In this document: piece after piece, positions 16,036 through 28,603 of the stretch
How positions within the stretch are numbered: position 1 is the stretch's first letter
Layout: every line of letters begins with the position of its first letter
Source of the DNA: Eledone cirrhosa
Taxonomy: Eukaryota; Mollusca; Cephalopoda; Octopoda; Eledonidae
Direction of reading: 5' to 3'
Length of the DNA stretch: 64,000 bases
Assembly: GCA_964016885.1 (NCBI GenBank)
Contig: OZ024741.1
Location: 411,155,464 to 411,219,463 of the forward strand
Position numbers and translations under genes: made by a program
The notes under the pieces: model-generated
The model's input: only the letters and a program-made list of their open reading frames with translations
The model's database searches: none
Told to the model about the DNA's origin: nothing

Positions 16036-16355
16036 CATCATCATCATCATCATCATTTTATGTCCGCTTTTTCCTTGCTTGCAAGGGTGGGACGGGAACT
16101 GATTCTGGCTTGATCTCTACAGCTGGATGCCCTTCCTAACACCAACCTCATTTACAGTGAGTGCTGGGTGCTTTTTTGCCGTGCCACCTCCACGACCACT
16201 TTGTAGTGGAATCTCATTTCTACAGCTGAGTAAACTGGAGCAATGTGAAATAAAGTGTCTTGCTCAAGGAAACAACACATCACCCGGTCTGAGAATTGAA
16301 CTCACAACCTTTCGATTGCAAGGCCAATGCTCTAACCACTAAGCCATGTGCCTCC
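16036..16355 (-). mobile_element. tRNA-derived SINE, copy 1
   Basis: A 320-bp SINE in minus orientation. Its tRNA-related head begins at 16,355 (GGAGGCACATGGCTTAG on the element strand). The A-box-like TGGCTTAGTGGTTAGAGC lies at 16,346-16,329 and the B-box-like GTTGTGAGTTCAATTCTC at 16,308-16,291, the internal RNA polymerase III promoter layout. The body is followed by a LINE-like 3' tail (ggatgcccttcctaacacc, tgtccgc) and seven ATG repeats (16,036-16,056). Flanks share atactat (16,019-16,025 and 16,356-16,362), a plausible target-site duplication. It encodes no protein; a 71-codon frame on the other strand is chance. Confidence 0.92.
16291..16346 (-). promoter_or_regulatory. Internal Pol III promoter (A and B boxes) of SINE copy 1
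   Basis: The B-box-like element is at 16,291-16,308 and the A-box-like element at 16,329-16,346, about 20 bp apart on the minus strand, inherited from the tRNA ancestor. The same pair recurs in copy 2 at 20,694-20,711 and 20,732-20,749. Whether either is transcribed cannot be seen. Confidence 0.7.
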
Positions 16356-19300
16356 ATACTATGGTCATATAATATATCTACAGTGATATCTATAGTGATA
16401 TAATAATATATCTATAGTGATATAATAATATATCTATAGTGATATAATAATATATCTATAGTGATATAATAATATATCTACAGTAATATAATATATCTAC
16501 AGTGATATAATAATATATCTATAGTGATATAATAATATATCTACAGCGATATAATAATATATCTATAGTGACATAATAATATATCTATAGTGATATAATA
16601 ATATATCTATAGCGATATAATAATATATCTATAGTGATGTACTATATCTACAGTGATATAATAATAGATCTATTGTGATATAATATATCTACAGTGATAT
16701 AATAATATATCTGTAGTGAAAGAATAATATATCTACAGTGATATAATATATCTATAGTGATATAATAATATATCTATAGTGATATAATAATATATCTATA
16801 GTGATATAATAACATACATCTATAGTCATATAATATATCTACAGTGATATAATAATATATCTATAGTGATATAATAATATATCTATAGTGAAATAATAAT
16901 ATATCTATAGTGATATATCTATAGTGATATAATATATCTACAGTGATATAATATATCTACAGTGATATAATAATATATATATAGTGATATAATAATATAT
17001 CTATACTGATATAACAATATATCTATAGTGATATAATATATCTATAGTGATATAACTTATCTATAGTGATATAATAATATATCTATAGTGATGTAATATA
17101 TCTACAGTGATATAATAGTATATCTACAGTCATATAATAATATATCTATAGTGATATAATAATATATCTATAGTGATATAATAATATATCTATAGTGAGA
17201 TAATAATATATCTATAGTGACATAATAATATATCTATACTGATATAATAATATATCTACAGTGATATAATAATATATCTATAGTGATATAATATTATATC
17301 TATAGTGATATAATAATATATCTATAGTGATATAATAATATATCTATAGTGATATAATAATATATCTATAGTGATATAATAATATATCTATAGCGATATA
17401 ATAATATATCTATAGCGATATAATAATATATCTATAGTGATATACTATATCTACAGTGATATAATAATATATCTATAGTGATATAATATATCTAGTGATA
17501 TAATAATATATCTGTAGTGATAAAATAATATATCTATAGTGATATACTATATCTACAGTGATATAATATATCTATAGTGATATAATACTATATCTATAGT
17601 GATATAATAATATATCTATAGTGATATAATAACATATATCTATAGTCATATAATATATCTACAGTGATATAATAATATATCTATAGTGATATAATAATAT
17701 ATCTATAGTGATATAATAATATATCTACAGTGATATAATATATCTATAGTGATATAATAATATATCTATAGAGATATAATAATATAGCTATAGTGATATA
17801 ATAATATATCTATAGTGATATAATAATATAGCTATAGTGATATAATAATATATCTACAGTGATATTATAATATATCTATAGTAATATACTATATCTATAG
17901 TGATATAATATATCTACAGCGATATAATAATATATCTATAGTGACGTAATAATATATCTATAGTGATATAATAATATATCTATAGCGATATAATAATATA
18001 TCTATAGTGATATACTATATCTACAGTGATATAATAATATATCTATTGTGATATAATATATCTACAGTGATATAATAATATATCTGTAGTGAAAGAATAA
18101 TATATCTACAGTGATGTAATATATCTATAGTGATATAATAATATATCTATAGTGATATAATAATATATCTATAGTGATATAATAACATACATCTATAGTC
18201 ATATAATATATCTACAGTGATATAATAATATATCTATAGTGATATAATAATATATATATAGTGAAATAATAATATATCTATAGTGATATATCTATAGTTA
18301 TATAATATATCTACAGTGATATAATATATCTACAGTGATATAATAATATATCTGTAGTGATATAATAATATATCTATAGTGATATAATGATATATCTATA
18401 GTGATATAATAACATATATCTACAATGATATAATAATATATCTACAGTGATATAATAATATATCTATAGTGAAATAATAATATATTTATAGTGATATATC
18501 TATAGTGATATAATATATCTACAGTGAAATAATATATCTACAGTGATATAATAATATATCTATAGTGATATAATAATATATCTATAGTGATATAACAATA
18601 TATCTATAGTGATATAATATATCTATAGTGTTATAACATATCTATAGTGATATAATAATATATCTATAGTGATGTAATATATCTACAGTGATATAATAGT
18701 ATATCTACAGTGATATAATAATATATCTATAGTGATATAATAATATATCTATAGTGATATAATAATATATCTATAGTGATATAATAATATATCTATAGTG
18801 ACATAATAATATATCTATACTGATATAATAATATATCTACAGTGATATAATAATATATCTATAGTGATATAATATTATATCTATAGTGATATAATATTAT
18901 ATCTATAGTGATATAATAATATATCTATAGTAATATAATGATATATCTATAGTGATATAATAATATATCTATAGTGATATAATAATATATCTATAGCGAT
19001 ATAATAATATATCTATAGCGATATAATAATATATCTATAGTGATATAATAATATATCTATAGTGATATAATAATATATCTATAGTGATATAATAATATAT
19101 CTATAGTGATATAATAATATATCTATAGTGACATACTAATATATCTATACTGATATAATAATATATCTACAGTGATATAATAATATATCTATAGTGATAG
19201 AATAATATATCTATAGTGATATAATAATATATCTATAGTGATATAATAATATATCTAGTGATATAATAATATATCTATAGCGATATAATACTATATCTAT

Positions 19301-20438
19301 AGTGATATAATAATATATCTATAGTGATATAATATATCTAGTGATATAATAATATATCTGTAGTGATAAAATAATATATCTATAATGATATACTATATCT
19401 ACAGTGATATAATATATCTATAGTGATATAATACTATATCTATAGTGATATAATAATATATCTATAGGGATATAATAACATATATCTATAGTCATATAAT
19501 ATATCTACAGTGATATAATATATCTACAGTGATATAATATATCTACAGTGATATAATAATATATCTATAGTGATATAATAATATATCTATAGTGATATAA
19601 TAATATATGTATAGTGATATAATAATATAGCTATAGTGATATAATAATATATCTACAGTGATATTATAATATATCTATAGTAATATACTATATCTATAGT
19701 GATATAATATATCTACAGTGATATAATATATCTACGGTGATATAATAATATATCTGTAGTGATATAATAATATATCTATAGTGATATAATAATATATCTA
19801 TAGTGATATAATAATATATCTATAGTGATATAATAATATATCTATAGTGATATAATAACATATATCTACAGTGATATAATAATATATCTACAGTGATATA
19901 ATAATATATCTATAGTGATATAATAACATATCTATAGTGATATAATAATATATCTATAGTGATGTAATATATCTACATTGATATAATAGTATATCTACAG
20001 TGATATAATAATATATCTATAGTGATATAATAATATATCTATAGTGATATAATAATATATCTACAGTGATATAATATATCTACAGTGATATAATAATATA
20101 TCTATAGTGATATAATAATATATCTACAGCGATATAATAATATATCTATAGTGACATAATAATATATCTATAGTGATATAATAATATATCTATAGCGATA
20201 TAATAATATATCTACAGTGATATACTACATCTATAGTGATATAATAATATATCTATTGTGATCTACAGTGATATAATAATATATCTGTAGTGATATAATA
20301 ATATATCTACAGTGATATAATATATCTATAGTGATATAATAATATATCTATAGTGATATAATAATATATCTATAGTGATATAATAACATACATCTATAGT
20401 CATATAATATATCTACAGTGATATAATACTATCTATAT
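16356..20438. repeat. AT-rich satellite array, AAT-linker type, third block
   Basis: Satellite of the same 19/22-bp unit between the two SINE copies. It contains the end of the first 4.4-kb higher-order copy and most of the second. Occasional single-base variants such as 'atatatatagtg' and 'aacttatc' mark homologous units in the neighbouring copy. No gene or other element is seen. Confidence 0.96.
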
Positions 20439-20758
20439 CATCATCATCATCATCATCATTTTATGTCCGCTTTTTCCTTGCTTGCAAGGGTGGGACGGGA
20501 ACTGATTCTGGCTTGATTTCTACAGCTGGATGCCCTTCCTAACACCAACCTCATTTACAGTGAGTGATGGGTGCTTTTTTGCCGTGCCACCTCCACGACC
20601 ACTTTGTAGTGGAATCTCATTTCTACAGCTGAGTAAACTGGAGCAATGTGAAATAAAGTGTCTTGCTCAAGGAAACAACACATCACCCGGTCTGAGAATT
20701 GAACTCACAACCTTTCGATTGCAAGGCCAATGCTCTAACCACTAAGCCATGTGCCTCC
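20439..20758 (-). mobile_element. tRNA-derived SINE, copy 2 (duplicate of copy 1)
   Basis: Same 320-bp SINE, same orientation, same flanks and same seven-ATG tail as the copy at 16,036. I see two substitutions: C to T in gatYtctacag (near 20,517) and C to A in gtgagtgMtggg (near 20,567). The left flank also lacks four bases (atat) relative to copy 1. Shared insertion flanks mean it is not an independent insertion but was copied with its surrounding satellite. Confidence 0.92.
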
Positions 20759-23700
20759 ATACTATGGTCATATAATATATCTACAGTGATATCTATAGTG
20801 ATATAATAATATATCTATAGTGATATAATAATATATCTATAGTGATATAATAATATATCTATAGTGATATAATAACATACATCTATAGTCATATAATATA
20901 TCTACAGTGATATAATAATATATCTATAGTGATATAATAATATATCTATAGTGAAATAATAATATATCTATAGTGATATATCTATAGTGATATAATATAT
21001 CTACAGTGATATAATATATCTACAGTGATATAATAATATATATATAGTGATATAATAATATATCTATACTGATATAACAATATATCTATAGTGATATAAT
21101 ATATCTATAGTGATATAACTTATCTATAGTGATATAATAATATATCTATAGTGATGTAATATATCTACAGTGATATAATAGTATATCTACAGTCATATAA
21201 TAATATATCTATAGTGATATAATAATATATCTATAGTGATATAATAATATATCTATAGTGAGATAATAATATATCTATAGTGACATAATAATATATCTAT
21301 ACTGATATAATAATATATCTACAGTGATATAATAATATATCTATAGTGATATAATATTATATCTATAGTGATATAATAATATATCTATAGTGATATAATA
21401 ATATATCTATAGTGATATAATAATATATCTATAGTGATATAATAATATATCTATAGCGATATAATAATATATCTATAGCGATATAATAATATATCTATAG
21501 TGATATACTATATCTACAGTGATATAATAATATATCTATAGTGATATAATATATCTAGTGATATAATAATATATCTGTAGTGATAAAATAATATATCTAT
21601 AGTGATATACTATATCTACAGTGATATAATATATCTATAGTGATATAATACTATATCTATAGTGATATAATAATATATCTATAGTGATATAATAACATAT
21701 ATCTATAGTCATATAATATATCTACAGTGATATAATATATCTACAGTGATATAATAATATATCTATAGTGATATAATAATATATCTATAGTGATATAATA
21801 ATATATCTACAGTGATATAATATATCTATAGTGATATAATAATATATCTATAGAGATATAATAATATAGCTATAGTGATATAATAATATATCTATAGTGA
21901 TATAATAATATAGCTATAGTGATATAATAATATATCTACAGTGATATTATAATATATCTATAGTAATATACTATATCTATAGTGATATAATATATCTACA
22001 GCGATATAATAATATATCTATAGTGACGTAATAATATATCTATAGTGATATAATAATATATCTATAGCGATATAATAATATATCTATAGTGATATACTAT
22101 ATCTACAGTGATATAATAATATATCTATTGTGATATAATATATCTACAGTGATATAATAATATATCTGTAGTGAAAGAATAATATATCTACAGTGATGTA
22201 ATATATCTATAGTGATATAATAATATATCTATAGTGATATAATAATATATCTATAGTGATATAATAACATACATCTACAGTGATATAATATATCTACAGT
22301 GATATAATAATATATATATATAGTGATATAATAATATATCTATACTGATATAACAATATATCTATAGTGATATAATATATCTATAGTGATATAACTTATC
22401 TATAGTGATATAATAATATATCTATAGTGATGTAATATATCTACAGTGATATAATAGTATATCTACAGTCATATAATAATATATCTATAGTGATATAATA
22501 ATATATCTATAGTGATATAATAATATATCTATAGTGATATAATAACATATATCTATAGTGATATAATAATATATCTATAGTGATATAATAACATATATCT
22601 ACAGTGATATAATAATATATCTATAGTGATATAATAAAATATCTATAGTGAAATAATAATATATTTATAGTGATATATATATAGTGATATAATATATCTA
22701 CAGTGAAATAATATATCTACAGTGATATAATAATATATCTATAGTGATATAATAATATATCTATAGTGATATAACAATATATCTATAGTGATATAATATA
22801 TCTATAGTGTTATAACATATCTATAGTGATATAATATATCTATGGTGATGTAATATATCTACAGTGATATAATAGTATATCTACAGTGATATAATAATAT
22901 ATCTAAAGTGATATAATAATATATCTATACTGATATAATAATATATCTACAGTGATATAATATATCTACAGTGATATAATAATATATCTACAGTGATATA
23001 ATAATATATCTACAGTGATATAATAATATATCTATAGTGATATAATAATATATCTACAGTGATATAATAATATATCTACAGTGATATAATAATATATCTA
23101 CAGTGATATAATAATATATCTACAGTGATATAATAATATATCTATAGTGATATAATAATATATCTATAGTGATATAATAATATATCTACAGTGATATAAT
23201 AATATATCTACAGAGATATAATAATATATCTATAGTGGCATAATAATATATCTACAGTGATATAATAATATATCTAAAGTGATATAATAATATATCTATA
23301 GTGATATAATAATATATCTATAGCGATATAATAATATATCTACAGTGATATAATATATCTACAGTAATATAATAATATATCTACAGTGATATAATAATAT
23401 ATCTACAGTGATATAATAATATATCTATAGTGATATAATAATATATCTATAGTGATATAATAATATATCTATAGTGATATAATAAAATATCTATAGTGAT
23501 ATAATAATATATCTATAGTGATATAATAAAATATCTATAGTGATATAATAATATATCTATAGTGATATAATAATATATCTATAGTGATATAATAATATAT
23601 CTATAGTGATATAATAATATATCTATAGAGATATAATAATATATCTATAGTGATATAATGATATATCTATAGTGATATAATAATATATCTATAGCGATAT

Positions 23701-26552
23701 AATAATATATCTATAGCGATATACTATATCTACAGTGATATAACAATATACCTATAGTGATATAATATATCTAGTGATATAATAATATATCTGCAGTGAT
23801 AAAATAATATATCTATAGTGATATACTATATCTACAGTGATATAATATATCTATAGTGTTATAATACTATATCAATAGTGATATAATAATATATCTATAG
23901 TCATATAATATATCTACAGTGATATAATATATCTACAGTGATATAATAATATATCTATAGTGATATAATAATATATCTATAGTGATATAATAATATATCT
24001 ACAGTGATATGATATATCTATATTGATATAATATATCTATAGTGATATAATAATATAGCTATAGTAATATAATATCTATAGTGATATAATAATATAGCTA
24101 TAGTGATATAATAATATATCTACAGTGATATAATAATATATCTACAGTGATATAATAATATATCTATAGTGATATAATAATATATCTACAGCGATATAAT
24201 AATATATCATTAGGGATATAATATATGTATAGTGATATAATATATCTACAGTGATATAATATATCTATAGTGATATAATATATCTATAGTGATATACTAT
24301 ATCTATAGTGATATAATATATCTACAGTGATATAATAATATATCTATAGTAATATAATATATCTATAATGATATAATATATCTATAGTGATATAATATAT
24401 CTACGGTGATATAATAATATATCTGTAGTGATATAATAATATATCTATAGTGATATAATAATATATCTATAGTGATATAATAATATATCTATAGTGATAT
24501 AATAATATATCTACAGTGATATAATAATATATCTAGTGATATAATAATATATCTATAGTGATATAATAATATATCTATAGTGATATAATAATATATCTAT
24601 AGCGATATAATAATATATCATTAGTGATATAATATATGTATAGTGATATAATATATCTACAGTGATATAATAATATATCTATAGTGATATACTATATCTA
24701 TAGTGATATAATATATCTACAGTGATATAATAATATATCTATAGTAATATAATATATCTATAATGATATAATATATCTATAGTGATATAATATATCTACG
24801 GTGATATAATAATATATCTGTAGTGATATAATACTATATCTATAGTGATATAATAATATATCTATAGTGATATAATAATATATCTATAGTGATATAATAA
24901 TATATCTACAGTGATATAATATATATCTATAGTGAAATAATAATATATCTATAGTGATATAATATATCTACAGTGAAATAATATATCTACAGTGATATAA
25001 TAATATATCTATAGTGATATAATAATATATCTACAGTGATATAATATATCTATAGTGATATAATAATATATCTATAGTGATATAATAATATAGCTACAGT
25101 GATATAATAATATATCTATAGTGATATAATAATATAGCTATAGTGATATAATAATATATCTACAGTGATATAATAATATATCTACATTGATATAATAATA
25201 TATCTACAGTGATATAATAATATATCTATAGTGATATAATAATATATCTACAGTGATATAATAATATATCTATAGTGATATAATAATATATCTATAGTGA
25301 TGTAATATATCTACATTGATATAATAGTATATCTACAGTGATATAATAATATATCTATAGTGATATAATAATATATCTATAGTGATATAATAATATATCT
25401 ATAGTGATATAATAATATATCTACAGTGATATAATATATCTACAGTGATATAATAATATATCTATAGTGATAGAATAATATATCTATAGTGATATAATAA
25501 TATATCTATAGTGATATAATAATATATCTATAGTGATATAATAATATATCTACAGTGATATAATAATATATCTATAGTGATATAATAATATATCTACAGT
25601 GATATAATATATCTATAGTGATATAATAATATATCTATAGTGATATAATAATCTAGCTACAGTGATATAATAATATATCTATAGTGATATAATAATATAG
25701 CTATAGTGATATAATAATATATCTACAGTGATATAATAATATATCTACATTGATATAATAATATATCTACAGTGATATAATAATATATCTATAGTGATAT
25801 AATAATATATCTACAGTGATATAATAATATATCTATAGTGATATAATAATATATCTATAGTGATGTAATATATCTACATTGATATAATAGTATATCTACA
25901 GTGATATAATAATATATCTATAGTGATATAATAATATATCTATAGTGATATAATAATATATCTATAGTGATATAATAATATATCTACAGTGATATAATAT
26001 ATCTACAGTGATATAATAATATATCTATAGTGATAGAATAATATATCTATAGTGATATAATAATATATCTATAGTGATATAATAATATATCTACAGTGAT
26101 ATAATAATATATCTATAGTGATATAATAATATATCTACAGTGATATAATATATCTACAGTGATATAATAATATATCTATAGTGATAGAATAATATATCTA
26201 CAGTGATATAATAATATATCTATAGTGATATAATAATATATCTATAGTGATATAATAATATATCTATAGCGATATAATAATATATCTATAGTGATATAAT
26301 AATATATCTATAGTGATATAATAATATATCTACAGTGATATAATAATATATCTATAGTGATATAATAATATATCTATAGTGATATAATAATATATCTACA
26401 GTGATATAATAATATATCTACAGTGATATAATAATATATCTATAGTGATATAATAACATATATCTATAGTCATATAATATATCTACAGTGATATAATATA
26501 TCTATAGTGATATAATATATCTATAGTGATATAACATATCTATCGTGATATC
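20759..26552. repeat. AT-rich satellite array, AAT-linker type, fourth block
   Basis: Continuation of the satellite up to the left edge of the non-satellite island. A local duplication of roughly 0.6 kb is visible around 25.0-26.1 kb: the variant order aatagctac / ctacattg / gatgtaatatatctacattg recurs near 25,090-25,330 and 25,650-25,890. The last units (aacatatctatcgtgatatc, 26,533-26,552) stop abruptly at the hairpin beginning at 26,553. Confidence 0.96.
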
Positions 26553-26607
26553 TGTTAGAACACGAAAAGTGTGAAACAACAGAATGTTCACTTTTCGTGT
26601 TCTAACA
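26553..26607. repeat. Perfect 19-bp inverted repeat (hairpin) at satellite boundary
   Basis: TGTTAGAACACGAAAAGTG at 26,553-26,571 is matched by its exact reverse complement at 26,589-26,607, with a 17-base loop. It sits exactly where the satellite ends. It may be a miniature foldback element or a terminator-like stem; no transposase or gene is linked to it. Confidence 0.9.
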
Positions 26608-26701
26608 TATATGCCTAACTTCTTCATAAATTTTCCCGGGATAGCCGTGGTGGTGGTGATCGTATGTCATTGGCTAATTTTCAACCAATCAGAGTAAGTG
26701 T

Positions 26702-26703
<2 letters not shown>

Positions 26704-26732
<29 letters not shown>

Positions 26733-27160
26733 CTATTCCCCCTCTCTCTATATATATCTTACGCTTTCGCTTTACACTCCTCCCCTTCAATAACACATTT
26801 CCCCCTCTCTATATATCTCTTCCACTGTTACTTACGCCTGTTTCTCTCTATCTGTTCCGTCTCTATATATATATCTCTCTTACTCTTTCGCTTTGCACTC
26901 CTCCCCTTCAATACCATCTCTCCCCCTCTCTATATATTTGTTACTCTATCGCTGCACGCTCCTCTCCTTCAATATATCAATTACACACGTTTTACACTCC
27001 TTTATCCCCAGCGCCCCTATATATACACCCCCCCTCCCGCATCTATATTTTAATGTTCCGTTGCACCGTGAATATATGTGTCTATATATATATACATATA
27101 TATTGTATATACACATTCATGTATGTGTATACACACTCATGTATGTATATACACTGGTTT
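26704..27160. repeat. TA microsatellite and pyrimidine-rich imperfect 61-bp repeats
   Basis: A (TA)n run at 26,704-26,732 is followed by C/T-rich DNA on the plus strand to about 27,050. Within it, a tttcgcttt-RCACTCCTCCCCTTC motif recurs at 26,764, 26,886 and 26,947, spacings of 122 and 61 bp, indicating a decayed 61-bp tandem repeat. From 27,069 to 27,160 it becomes TA/TACA-type microsatellite. Long open frames here, rich in Ile, Tyr, Leu and Ser, are low-complexity artefacts. Confidence 0.75.
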
Positions 27161-27189
27161 TATGTGTGTATTGTAAATTTGTACTGTTA

Positions 27190-27296
27190 AAACACGAAAC
27201 TAACATTCGATTGACACTTTGATTACCTGTACAGACAATAGTTATTAGAATGCTGTTGAAGTGTGTATATATTTTTGGGGGACATCCTGTATATAC
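27190..27296 (-). mobile_element. Possible mariner-like transposon end fragment
   Basis: On the minus strand the segment begins TACAGGATGTCCCCCAAAA, resembling the tacagggtgtcccaaaa terminal repeats of many Tc1/mariner elements. The opposite terminal repeat is not found nearby and no transposase frame is present. It may equally be a chance match in AT-rich DNA. Confidence 0.3.
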
Positions 27297-27556
27297 ACAC
27301 ATTATATATAATACAATAAACAGATAAATACGCACATATATATATGAGCTTATTTAATTATAAATATTGTGAATTTTTAACTCAGTTCAATTATATATAT
27401 AAATGGCTTCTACAGGACTAGAACTGTTTCATTCGAAAGAAATCATCATAATATTGAGAGGGGGGACTAGATAAAATATTTCAAATCAAATGTGTATAAG
27501 TTATAAGTTAAAATGTATAAATAGAGACGATAGTGGAGGTATATCTGTTTAGTGGA

Positions 27557-27700
27557 ACAGTAGACGATAGAATTAAATACAGACGAGAATCTCCCTTTAA
27601 TGAAACAGCAGACGATAGAATTAAGGCAATTTAAATTTTAAGCATTTGCCTTTCATCGTTACGGGGTCGATAAAATAAAGTACCAGTAATACACTGTCAC
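27557..27700 (+). repeat. Short direct repeat and decayed SINE fragment
   Basis: acagYagacgatagaattaa occurs at 27,557 and 27,605 (48 bp apart). Downstream, 27,646-27,697 carries gcctttcatc, acggggtcgataaaat and aagtaccagt, the 3' half of the abundant cephalopod tRNA-derived SINE type. The tRNA head is missing, so this is a 5'-truncated or decayed copy. Confidence 0.6.
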
Positions 27701-28060
27701 TATAAGTAGACGACTTTCAAATTGAATTGTTGGTTCCATTTCTTTAGTATTTTCAATTGTAGTTATCTACTTAAAAGCGTTACACGGTTAGAGACATAAT
27801 TGGTAAGTTATATCTTCCCTATTAAACCATTGCATTATTTCGCCTACAATAGAACAAAAATGAAATGTTCTTTAAAGAAACAGGAATATAACTTTATAAA
27901 AAAAAAAGTTGCATCCGCTTCTTTTATCATTGATAATTTTTTCGTTTTAATATTAATTGTTTTTTGTAGTTGTTTATATTAAAAATCTTACTGTAATATT
28001 TACTTAAACGAAGGCAGACATCTAAACTTATAGATTAATCTTGAGCGAAGGACTAGATAA
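27701..28060. other. AT-rich intergenic DNA, no gene seen
   Basis: I see no coding or RNA gene. A 60-codon plus-strand frame (27,800-27,982) is rich in Lys, Phe and Ile and has no recognisable motif. A segment near 27,947-27,980 (gttttttgtagttgtttata) is repeated at about 30,950-30,985, hinting at a shared low-copy repeat. Confidence 0.6.
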
Positions 28061-28061
28061 A

Positions 28062-28100
<39 letters not shown>
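28061..28100. repeat. (CT)n(TA)n microsatellite
   Basis: A CT-dinucleotide run at about 28,063-28,076 followed by TA dinucleotides up to 28,100. It abuts the foldback element at 28,101, suggesting the element inserted into or beside a TA tract. Confidence 0.85.
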
Positions 28101-28101
<1 letters not shown>

Positions 28102-28314
28102 AACGAAGAATGATAACATTTCAAGCAAAGAGTTTAATTAGGTAATGACTTACAAATTTGTTTCAGTATATATTTAATATAATATTAATATATTTTGTAA
28201 TATTATTAACTAATTATTATAATTAGCGCTTCAGGCTTTGTCTATATACTGAAACAAATTTGTAAGTCATTACCTAATTAAACTCTTTGCTTGAAATTTT
28301 ATCACTCTTCGTTT
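28101..28314. mobile_element. MITE-like foldback element with 72-bp inverted arms
   Basis: Arms 28,101-28,172 and 28,243-28,314 are inverted copies with two mismatches in 72 bp, separated by a 70-bp AT-rich centre. The outer ends are AAACGAAG...CTTCGTTT. No coding capacity. Total length, long arms and AT-rich centre fit a miniature inverted-repeat element. The left flank is a TA microsatellite, so a TA target-site duplication cannot be judged, and the superfamily is not assigned. Confidence 0.85.
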
Positions 28315-28402
28315 TGAATTTCTCCTAAGTATTCAATACTCTGTTGAGAAATACATTTTACATAAACAGTCTTTGTACCATTTATACGGTATTAATTACT
28401 TA

Positions 28403-28404
<2 letters not shown>

Positions 28405-28436
<32 letters not shown>
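28405..28436. repeat. (TA)n microsatellite
   Basis: Uninterrupted TA dinucleotides, one of several in the island. Confidence 0.85.
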
Positions 28437-28437
<1 letters not shown>

Positions 28438-28518
28438 CATATGATTAGAACTGTGTTTATTATTAATATTTTAATGGATTTAATGAAAAATTTTAGGTGT
28501 TCATATATATATTCTAAA

Positions 28519-28577
28519 AATGCGCGAAATCGTGAATCCGCGATAGTTGAACCGCCAAGTAGCGAGGTATCACTGTA
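28519..28577 (-). mobile_element. Probable pogo/Tigger-like DNA transposon terminus
   Basis: Read on the minus strand, the segment starts TA then CAGTGATACCTCGCTACTT and continues with gcggttcaactatcgcgg and cacgatttcgcgc. The CAGT...CCTCGCTA..T.GCGGTTC pattern with CG-rich words, next to a TA, resembles the terminal repeats of pogo/Tigger-type Tc1/mariner elements. The partner end is not seen within the island, so this is a solo terminus. It is also the most CpG-dense stretch of the island. Confidence 0.45.
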
Positions 28578-28603
28578 TATATGTTTAAATATATAGTGTA
28601 GCT

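Larger units (their letters stand above)
14000..22300. repeat. Higher-order tandem duplication, period about 4.4 kb, carrying a SINE
   Basis: Two head-to-tail copies are tied by the SINE (16,036 versus 20,439; offset 4,403), the rare gtgttataacatatc unit (14,241 versus 18,628; offset 4,387), the ctacaatg unit (14,114 versus 18,420; offset 4,306) and the aacttatc unit (near 17,055 and 21,116; offset about 4,062). The changing offset shows whole-unit gains and losses inside the copies since duplication. A third partial copy follows, with gtgttataacatatc at 22,807 and aacttatc near 22,393. Limits are approximate. Confidence 0.85.

Noticed and set aside
16127..16342. 71-codon plus-strand frame, nearly identical to one at 20,530-20,745
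   Set aside because: It is the antisense of the tRNA-derived SINE; the pair exists because the SINE was duplicated with its satellite block.
16290..16355. Functional tRNA genes at the SINE heads (also 20,694-20,758)
   Set aside because: A and B boxes are present but no good cloverleaf or acceptor-stem pairing; the segment continues into a SINE body and LINE-like tail.
1..26552. TATA-box promoters and AATAAA-like signals throughout the satellite
   Set aside because: The sequence is so AT-rich that such words occur in almost every unit; no transcription unit is attached.
26664..27335. Three open frames of 72-129 codons
   Set aside because: They translate TA/CT low-complexity DNA (Ile-Tyr-Ser-Leu rich) and have no recognisable domain.
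27800..27982. 60-codon frame
   Set aside because: Lys/Phe/Ile-rich chance frame in AT-rich DNA without start context, motif or homologue that I recognise.
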